From the NCBI GenBank assembly GCA_028274465.1, contig CM051457.1:106515982-106579981 (forward strand): a DNA stretch of 64,000 nt, given 5' to 3'. The notes beneath the pieces were generated by a model. That model was not told the origin of the DNA. It saw only the letters and a program-made list of their open reading frames with translations, and did not search any database. This document shows positions 57,101-64,000 of the stretch, piece after piece. The position numbers and the translations under genes are program-made. Every line of letters begins with the position of its first letter. The stretch's first letter is position 1. This DNA is from Plantago ovata (lineage: Eukaryota; Streptophyta; Magnoliopsida; Lamiales; Plantaginaceae).

Positions 57101-57971
57101 TTTTCTTTACTTGAACAGTGTTGTTTTCATAGTTTTTCCAAGATTAATCCGCATGCCTACATTCGTGATTATTTGTCTCTTTTGCAGATGCGTAGCAGCA
57201 TATGCTTCTGACCTAATCTTTCTTCAAGTTAGTCTGAATCCTCACCGGCATGAAGGTCTGAAGTCATCATGTGTCAGCCTAGACCACTCGTGAGTGCTCA
57301 TGATTTTCACACTCGTAACAGATCCTTCTTGGAAATTCATCAGCAAATGGACGAATATCTGAATTCTTGTGTTTGTGATGTGGTACCATCAAATATTGCA
57401 TGACATCCTCCCTTAGATTTGCATTCAAAAGTTTCTTTGGCTAAAAAGCCTGCACCATTGTCAGAATCTATTATGTTTCTGGATTAAAACTACAGATATC
57501 TTGTTCATTCAAGCATATTGATGCTGAAAATCATCTTTTAAAATATACTGAAACTATAATTGCTAACAACATTTGCTTTTCTTTTAACGGAGTTGATTCA
57601 CTTTTATATTCTCCATTTTCCCAGGATGTGGTTTCATCGGCCTTTCAGGGCAGATGATTGGATTTTGTTCGATGTGAGTACCTATACTTCATTTATTAGT
57701 GTTCCTTCCATGGAAGTAATTCAACTGACTTCAATGCTTTTTGCCTACTAGATTCATTCTCCAACTGCTCATAGCGCACGTGGATTTGTCATGGGACAAA
57801 TGTTCAACAGGAAAGGAGAGGTAAAACTGAGATTAACATGGGTATGTTCTTTCTGTGACTTGACAAATAATCATGCCTAATCAACTGTTCTGTTACTTGC
57901 AGCTTGTTGTTTCATTGACGCAAGAAGGCTTGTTGAGGAAGGCAAGACCTGTAGGCCAGTCGAAACTGTAA
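48149..57971 (+). CDS. Acyl-CoA thioesterase (TesB/ACOT8 type) with N-terminal cNMP-binding-like domain
   Basis: Hydrolyses acyl-CoA to fatty acid and CoA. Seventeen exons splice in frame to 426 aa: 48149-48164, 48279-48371, 49015-49082, 49183-49264, 50099-50145, 50278-50403, 51567-51644, 52142-52229, 53331-53443, 54424-54486, 54572-54627, 56250-56354, 56457-56513, 57188-57289, 57625-57673, 57752-57820 and 57903-57971. Residues 1-110 form a cyclic-nucleotide-binding-like fold ([20 protein letters not shown]). Two hotdog domains follow ([34 protein letters not shown]). Family catalytic residues appear as Asp363 (SLDHSMWFHR), Ser384 region ([10 protein letters not shown]) and Gln411 (TQEGLLR). 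The C-terminus is SKL, a peroxisomal import signal. Length and layout match the Arabidopsis ACH proteins. Intact. Confidence 0.95.
49595..49745 (-). mobile_element. tRNA-derived SINE-like fragment in thioesterase intron 4
   Basis: On the minus strand tagctgagtgggtaaac fits a pol III A box and, about 35 bases on, gtattcaattccc resembles a B box (GGTTCRANNCC). It lies wholly inside intron 4. The 3' limit is uncertain. Confidence 0.45.
49840..49930 (+). mobile_element. Second SINE-like fragment in thioesterase intron 4
   Basis: tagctcagagataagtgg (A-box-like) is followed by gagggatcaaccc (B-box-like) and a run of 15 C. It faces the other way from the fragment at 49595-49745. A diverged tRNA-derived SINE is the simplest reading. 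Confidence 0.4.
54740..54951. repeat. Two-copy 106-bp tandem duplication in thioesterase intron 11
   Basis: 54740-54845 and 54846-54951 are almost identical (a few changes, such as ttgggaagg against ttaggaagg and gatctgtctt against gatctatctt). Intronic, non-coding, and recent. Confidence 0.95.
55665..56140. mobile_element. hAT-like MITE in thioesterase intron 11
   Basis: The ends agcatgaaaacggg and, as reverse complement, agcatgaatacgaa form an imperfect terminal inverted repeat. Flanks acctaggt and tcttaggt match at 6 of 8 bases. The 476-bp interior has multiple cgtattcgtattc-type repeats near the right end. A frame at 55685-55951 encodes hydrophobic sequence that I do not recognise; it is not a transposase. 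Confidence 0.65.
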
Positions 57972-59156
57972 CCGAAAGGACCCCTATTTGGACATCATAC
58001 CAAGGGACATTCCAGAGTACATAAGTACATAACCAAAAAAACATTTTAAAGGGGTGACTGTTTAAAAAATTATTTCGAAATTGGCCTCTAGTGGAAACGA
58101 ACCCAGATGGTTATGTAATAGTAATGGATAAGTGTGGGAAATAACATGGAGACAATATGGTTTCCAGTGTGCACTGAACATGTACATTTTGGTGATTTTG
58201 AACAAATCACCTGCATTCATATGTAAACATGAACACGTATCAAGAAACTAGTAAACGTAATTTGTCTCAATGTTATTTCCCAAATTAATTCCAACATGGT
58301 TATCCAATTGTAATAGTAATGCCGAAGTGAAGGTTTTATGTAAGTAGAGTATTACTGTCAGTGCGAGCCAACTTGGCCGTTAAGATGCGAATGTGCGTGT
58401 TAACTAATGAAAAACAAACATGAGATGGAGATCAGGAGATGTACGAGTAGGTATGAACGTAGGTTATATGAAATTATACGATTTCTCCCAAAACATATGA
58501 AGGGGCATATGAATGTATATCGACTGACGTTCTGAATCTGTGTATATGAGAAGATCGTTATTTAGATTATTTCTTATTGACGTAGAGTAGCAGGTTGATC
58601 ATTAGTTATGATATGTCTCGTTCTGGTGATTAGTTGTTGTGATGAAGTCCATGAAACCAGGCTCAACTACATATCTGTGTTATGCATGTGGTGATGATAA
58701 ATAATTCTATTGTCACCTGAAAATTGTCACTTAAAAAAGTTAAAACGCTTCTTTTTGTAGTGCAAAACTAACATATATGGTGGGTACTTGGAAACGCATG
58801 ATGTGTGAGAAAGAGGATACACGAGAGATCCGCCCTGACATAAAGGAAAATGTAAAGACACCTGACTTTTTTATTTGTTTGAAATGCAAAGAGACCTGAC
58901 TTCTTTTTTTTTCTTTTGTTTGAAATGCAAAGAGACTTGAAGTTAAATACTACGTACACACACATATATATAGGGGAAGTTACCGATCAGTATACTAAAC
59001 ACACACATACATATAGATATGCAATATGTGTATAATACCATTCTCACTAAACATATAATGCAAAGAGGCCGGCCAAAGATCACATTCAATTGCATGTGAA
59101 TTAACCTAGGAAGAAACAAATTCAAATGGTATAATTAATCTCTTTATTTGATGCAG
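57972..59156. other. Thioesterase 3' UTR and intergenic DNA
   Basis: AT-rich. It holds a repeated gagacctgacttctttt-like stretch at 58860-58940 and a short ca-repeat near 58955. No gene is recognised before the WAT1 exons. Confidence 0.5.
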
Positions 59157-59559
59157 AGTATTGTTTCGTCCAGCATTGCTTACTATGTCCAAGGCCTGTG
59201 GTTATGCAAAAACGAGGCCCAGTATTCGTTACTGCTTTCAGCCGGCTGATGATCATTATAGCTCCCAACATGCGGTATTTTATTCTGGCAGAGAACTTAT
59301 ATCTTGGAGGGTAATTTCATCTTTACAAATAATTCAGCTTTTTTCATTCAAGATCACATTACTTTAAAGTTTAAACTATGTTTTGATTGAGGAGAGCTAA
59401 CTTAATACGTTTTAATTAACTCTCAGTCTTATTGGAGCAGCGTTGATTGTGCTTGGGCTTTACTCCGTCTTATGGGGTAAATACAAGGAAAACAAAGACC
59501 AAGCCAGTAACGAAGCAGAGGAAGTGATAGAATCAGTTGAGAACAGTGAAAAACGTTAA
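59157..59559 (+). pseudogene. WAT1-type (EamA) transporter, C-terminal exons only
   Basis: Two exons encode the C-terminal end of a WAT1/nodulin-MtN21-like membrane transporter (plant DMT superfamily). Exon 59157-59310 reads SIVSSSIAYYVQG, then, after a 1- or 2-nt shift near 59203, VVMQKRGPVFVTAFSRLMM and FILAENLYLG. Exon 59427-59559 reads LIGAALIVLGLYSVLWGKYK and ends ENSEKR-stop. The family's N-terminal exons are missing upstream and the frameshift breaks the protein. Arabidopsis WAT1 moves auxin out of the vacuole, but substrates of relatives vary. Confidence 0.8.
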
Positions 59560-59641
59560 GAGACCTGGCCTTTTTTTTAAAAAAAATGCAAAGAGACTTG
59601 AAAGTTAAATATATACTAATTAGAATGACATTTGGAATCAG

Positions 59642-59642
59642 T

Positions 59643-59682
<40 letters not shown>

Positions 59683-59685
59683 GTA
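59642..59685. repeat. AC/AT microsatellite
   Basis: A run of acacac (about 59642-59668) followed by atatat. It separates the C-terminal WAT1 exons from the second set of WAT1 exons. Confidence 0.9.
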
Positions 59686-59689
59686 TGTA

Positions 59690-60107
59690 TAATACCAAAG
59701 ATCACGTTCAAAATCTTCCTTCAGCTGTTTGTTCTGGGGGCTTCTTAGGTGAGAGTACTGATTACTAATTACTATTGTCTTTACAAAACAAAATCTCCAA
59801 ATCTACACTTCATCTACCTTTGCATGTGCCATGAGCAACATGCTCCCTGCCATGACATTTGTCATCTTCAAGTAAATATACTAATTCAGTATTCTAAACT
59901 GCATTTGTATACTTCAGTTTATATATGCTAATTAATTCGTTAGTGAACTGATGATATATTGTCTGGTTTATGTATGCAGGATGGAGAGATTGGAGATGGG
60001 AGAAATTAGGTGCCAGGCCAAGGTGGTTGGAACAGTGGTCACGTTAGCAGGTGCCATGGTCATGACATTTTATAAAGGCGCTGCAGTCACCACCCATCAC
60101 ACATCCA
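59690..60107 (+). pseudogene. WAT1-type transporter, internal exons (plus strand)
   Basis: Exon-like pieces in order: 59695-59745 (KITFKIFLQLFVLG, then broken), 59831-59872 (MSNMLPAMTFVIFK) and 59979-60107 (MERLEMGEIRCQAKVVGTVV, GAMVMTFYKGAAV). These come from the middle of the protein, yet they lie downstream of the C-terminal exons, so this is a separate truncated copy or a rearranged one. It ends abruptly at the spacer of the inverted repeat. Confidence 0.75.
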
Positions 60108-60443
60108 AGAGTATTGTTCCTTAGCCAATCTTTGTCGTTCTGTGCAGTCTGAGGAACAGTACTGCTGGATGTGTGATGGGTGGTGACTGCAGCGCCTTTA
60201 TAAAATGTCATGACCATGGCACCTGCTAACGTGACCACTGTTCCAACCACCTTGGCCTGGCAACTAATTTCTCCCATCTCCAATCTCTCCATCCTGCATA
60301 CATAAACCAGACAATATATCATCAGTTCACTAATTAATTAATTAGCATATATAAACTGAAGTATACAAATGCAGTTTAGAATACTGAATTAGTATATTTA
60401 CTTGAAGATGACAAATGTCATGGCAGGGAGCATGTTGCTCATG
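59830..60443. repeat. Near-perfect 278-bp inverted repeat with 58-bp spacer
   Basis: The left arm 59830-60107 and right arm 60166-60443 are reverse complements with three mismatches seen by eye (about 98.9% identity) and no indels. Each arm holds two WAT1 exons and the intron between them. The spacer 60108-60165, read on the minus strand, continues the exon (VPQTAQNDKDWLRNN), so the right arm is the older copy and the left arm the inverted one. A transcript through both would fold into a long hairpin. Confidence 0.95.
60111..60443 (-). pseudogene. WAT1-type transporter, internal exons (minus strand)
   Basis: Mirror copy of the plus-strand internal exons: MSNMLPAMTFVIFK near 60442-60401, then MERLEMGEISCQAKVVGTVV and GAMVMTFYKGAAV, extending further than the plus copy (SSTVPQTAQNDKDWLRNNT). 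No N-terminal or C-terminal exons follow on this strand, so it is a fragment. Confidence 0.75.
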
Positions 60444-60561
60444 TCCCTGAAGAGTCCTACTTTTTGTGTCATCCAAGCATTATAAATTGTTTGAGATATA
60501 TAATACTAAATCAGGCTCAATCTGAACACCAAGGATAGGATTTTACCTTGTTAATAGAAGC

Positions 60562-60740
60562 TTAGTCTCTTATGATGATACACCAATGAAGAGGTGTCCA
60601 TCCCATCGAATCAATAGCATTTATGTACGTTTAATCTGCCCCATATTGCTTGCAAAAGGAGCTCAGTCATTTTAATATGAATATCCCCTGTTTCACTAGC
60701 AATGTGCAGCAAGGAGCGAGCATCCATCAAATTAACATCA
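60562..60740 (-). pseudogene. Ankyrin-repeat remnant
   Basis: The minus strand has two ankyrin-like patches: SLLHIASETGDIHIKMTELL near 60715-60655 and, in another frame, NAIDSMGWTPLHWCIIIRD near 60622-60567. Consensus elements (LHIAS..G, ELLL, GWTPLH) are clear. The frame change and a stop after IIIRD show decay. The parent gene type cannot be told. Confidence 0.55.
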
Positions 60741-60799
60741 TCCATTCTACTCCGTTCACACATACTTGCCACATTGATGGAACGTACCAGAGATGTTTA

Positions 60800-63700
60800 T
60801 CCTTTGTAGGAGCATAGAAATATAGGTGAGATTTATCAGATTCGCTCGCATCTTCAAACTGAGGCCTTAAACATAAACATTTCCGACCAGTTCAATTCAC
60901 AAGTAATCATATCATCAATCATTCTATTCTATAGCTAGACTCAACCCTCAAGGTGTTTCATCATATAACTATCACATTTACGTTGAATATTAGTTTTGTT
61001 CTACAGAATACCATCCTGCCCAAAATTGGTCCGCCAGGATGGATGTGATTAAGGGCCTGTATGATTCACAATAAAGTAGTAATTAATAAACATCCGCAGC
61101 GGGCAAAATGAGGTTCTTTTTCCCAGTTCTGTGGATACATTATTGTAGATGTGTACTTGTTGAGTTGTGATTTGGCATTCTAGTTTTGTAAGGAATGTGT
61201 TACTGTTGAATAAAATGTTTTTATCCAAAAAAAGGTGTTATAATTCATGTGAGTGTTCAATAAAAAAATATCAGTCAAACCAACAAGTTGAATCACACAT
61301 CAGCATTTACCGCATAATCCAGCACAATTTGATAGCTCCACAATCTAAAGTATGATCCAAGAAATGGAAAATACCATAATAAAACACTTCTAAATCCAGC
61401 AATCCAAGATCACCAGCCTCATAGTCAATATTAGCTGGTGAAACAACAATGAAAGCAAAGAAACTAGTTCAGCGTGATAAACATGTTAGACCTGAAGATC
61501 GTTTAGCCTCAGCCTCTCCGTAACGGTATAGTAATGTATGCAGTTTTTGTAGGACTTTCACCAGTGGCTGCCCAGTTAGCTGCATTGTGAGATGCGCTGG
61601 AATTTTGCTGGAGGACGGTTTCTCCGACATTGGTGGAGGGGTGCACTTAGACAGTTAGACTTGCTGCCTCAGTTGCAAATGTCGAGCCAGCCTTCTGCTT
61701 CTTGTATTTAAGCTCTTCCAAGTTCGGTTGCAGAAAACTTACAATGCTGGCCTGATATGATTCGCAAACCAGATTAGGAAGCTAAATAAACTAGGAAATT
61801 ACCATGCACGACAGACTATTAGACTATCGCAAACTGAGTATCGATTTATCGCAGCAAAGGGAAAAAAGATTAAAAAAAAAGTAGGTCCTGCTGAATCAAA
61901 TCATTTACTTGCATTATAAATTTATCAACATTTTCTACCTTCAGTGCTTCTGTACCATATCTACTTACACTCTTTTATCCAATCCTGATAATTTGGCACA
62001 TCACAATAAGCATAAGCTAGAGTGTAATTATTGAAAAGGTTTGTGTGGGTTGTCTGTTTGGTATTTCTAATTGCAGTTTTTCAAATTAGCATGTCGACAC
62101 TGAAGCAGCATGACTTTCATGCAAAAACAAGCAGTTCTAGACTACGAACTAGTATAGTAAATAAAATTACCCTCACGGGACTGGCCGTTCTAGGTTTAAT
62201 CTATAGTATATCTTTTTGACATTGATCAATAGGAATCAATGAGATAACCATAAATTCTCATAAGGGAATGTTGGTTGTTTTGGGGATGATTAATCCGGTT
62301 TGTGTAGTCAGTCAACTCCGGAAAGCCAATACATACATACGTAGAAATTATAAGCATTGGACCGAACCAGATACCCAAACCTGAAGATCCTGAAAACCCT
62401 GAACCCGAGTGCCAAAACAATGCCAGCTTATTGGTTTTAGCTATACTTATAATAACAGAGGTTGTTCAGTTACGTGAAAATGAACTTCATGCTCTTGTGA
62501 CCTGAGAATCATATCACATCAAATGCTATCTCGAGTAAAAAATCACACAGTTCTACTGAGACACTAATCTTCTCGCATGGTTAGCAATAGTATGAATTTG
62601 AGGGACTAATCTATATATATTGCATTGCATGCAGCCATGCATAGCAACAAAGACAACATAATTTAATCAATCAGACTATGATCAACCTAAATTCAAGATA
62701 TTACGTACCTCCGTAACAACCTCATGCTGCTCCGCAGAAACATTGATTCAGATGTAGAATCCGTCTTCTCGCAACGAATTCAAGACATTGACTCAGATGT
62801 AGAACCTGTCTTCTCCAAATTGTACCAGCATCATTCGAGCTTCCTCAATGGAGAGCTGGCCTGATCCCCTCTCTTATCCTCTTTAATACTCAGAGAAACT
62901 ATGCAACCTCCTTTCAACCTCTTTAGAGCATCAAGTAGCTCCCTAACACAATATGTTCGCTGCATTTACTTTCTCAATTGCCATATTCTGAAAATGATCC
63001 GGATTAGAGCTGGCTCCTTCCCTTCCTGTTAAGGGTTTTTAACTTTATCTACTTGACACAGGGTGCTTAGAGGATGAGAGACGGATGCCGAAGATTTATA
63101 CGACAATGTATGCACGCCCTGCATGTAATTATAGTTTCAGAACCATAAAACAGAAACGCAATAAAAATAACCAAACCACAGAAAATGCAAATGATAATGT
63201 ACAAAGAGGTTATTTTACTTGAAGTACATAGTTATACTTGCTATCAAATTATACGGAGTATAAAAAATACAGTTAATAACTGCAACGAAACTCAAAGCAC
63301 ATCCGGGCATCTTGTGGGGATAAGATCTGTGCTGATATGTTCTGCTCTGGATAAGAAACTAAAAGAAATGATCTTACCACCGAACTCTTTTTCCCTTCGA
63401 AACACAATCGGAATTGGATTTATACATGTCAGGGATATTAGATGATTAGGAACCTGATTCCATCAATCTCTTTTGGATTTGATTACTTTGAGACCCTTTT
63501 ACATATAAGCCTGCAAGACAAACATAATTCCTTTGTCAGCAAGATGATAACACAGTTGAAATGTAGCTGACTATTTCTGCTGTATCAGACACCCCTCTTA
63601 GGTCACATTGCGAAGCTCAATTTTTATGGATGTAATCATCAGTCTAGTATTCCACCATTAATGGTAAACCAAGATGGAACCTTTTCCAAGAAAATTTTAT

Positions 63701-64000
63701 GTAAAATTTCATGAAAGTAAAACAGGCTCAAATAGATAATATTTTAGGTGAAGTTCTTCAACTTAAAATCAAAGAGCAGAATAAAACATAGAAAGGCTTT
63801 TGGTCTTTGGCTAAAAAGTGGTTGCAGTGCGATGAATTATTATAGTAATTGGTAACACGAAGGACTGGACACTGAAAAGAATGTGCAAGTTTTCGTGCAT
63901 TACCAAGCCACCAAAGGCCACACAAAGTAAACAGTTCTATTTATCAAAAAACTTTTGCATATCAACCTTGTCTCCTTCTGATCCAGCACATCTCTTGATC
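60800..64000. other. Mostly unassigned sequence to the window end
   Basis: Apart from the exon-like patch at 61647-61781 I see no confident gene. 62700-63010 on the minus strand shows broken coding-like patches (LLDALKRLKGGCIVSLSI, LSIEEARMMLVQFGED) and a repeated atgtagaatccgtcttctc / atgtagaacctgtcttctc pair near 62752 and 62799. The strand and intron-like spacing would suit a minus-strand gene running off the right end. Confidence 0.35.
61647..61781 (-). CDS. Possible terminal exon of an unrecognised minus-strand gene
   Basis: After an acceptor-like tttatttag, 44 codons read LPNLVCESYQASIVSFLQPN, LEELKYKKQKAGSTF and ATEAASLTV, then TAA. Composition is protein-like and not of AT-rich noise. 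A second frame just downstream (61631-61470, MSEKPSSSKIPAHLTMQLTG onward) is also protein-like but cannot be joined simply. I do not recognise the family; upstream exons would lie beyond 62 kb. Confidence 0.3.
   Translation of the reverse strand, partial: LPNLVCESYQASIVSFLQPNLEELKYKKQKAGSTFATEAASLTV

Overview
The window is nuclear DNA of a flowering plant, most likely a eudicot. It is AT-rich, with long intergenic spaces, many-intron genes with GT-AG borders, and plant-only families: plant-type TOM20, an NPH3/BTB protein, group GH28 polygalacturonases, a cytokinin-receptor-like histidine kinase, WAT1-type transporters, and LINE, Copia, hAT and CACTA transposons. The species cannot be read from the sequence. 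There is no bacterial, viral or organellar segment and no CRISPR array.

Layout. 1-6 kb: AT-rich DNA and a decayed L1-type LINE (+). 6.7-9.4 kb: an intact six-exon TOM20 gene (-). 10.5-12.8 kb: three hAT-type MITEs, each with an exact 8-bp target duplication. 15.4-19.3 kb: a duplicated ~330-bp block, a diverged minisatellite, a small secreted lipid-transfer-like gene (-) and unrecognised minus-strand reading frames. 20-23 kb: a cytokinin receptor (AHK2-like) pseudogene (+) cut off just after its histidine motif. 26.3-32.4 kb: an intact BTB/NPH3 gene (-) and a broken partial copy of its last exon, bracketed by two related LTRs in opposite orientation that carry arrays of GC-rich palindromic units. 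33.6-45.5 kb: two paralogous polygalacturonase genes in divergent (head-to-head) arrangement; between them lie a hAT MITE, a Copia 5' LTR with a CACTA element nested in it, and an intact ADF gene. 46.9 kb: a three-copy 91-bp tandem repeat. 48.1-58.0 kb: a complete 17-exon acyl-CoA thioesterase gene (+) with an N-terminal cyclic-nucleotide-binding-like domain and a C-terminal SKL peroxisome signal. 59.2-60.4 kb: scrambled WAT1-type transporter exons that include a nearly perfect 278-bp inverted repeat with a 58-bp spacer. 60.4-64 kb: ankyrin remnants and sequence with little recognisable coding.

Six genes look intact when spliced by eye and keep frame through all exons: TOM20 (210 aa), BTB/NPH3 (669 aa), two polygalacturonases (433 and 448 aa), ADF (139 aa) and acyl-CoA thioesterase (426 aa). 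A seventh, the lipid-transfer-like protein (114 aa), also reads through but depends on a very short last exon. The genes do not form a pathway or cluster; they are neighbours separated by transposon debris. The most unusual structures are the WAT1 hairpin locus, the inverted LTR pair with its GC-rich palindrome array, the minisatellite near 16 kb and the nested CACTA-in-Copia insertion. I did not find a wholly new biological system. All exon borders are inferred by eye from splice consensus and reading frame, without transcript evidence.
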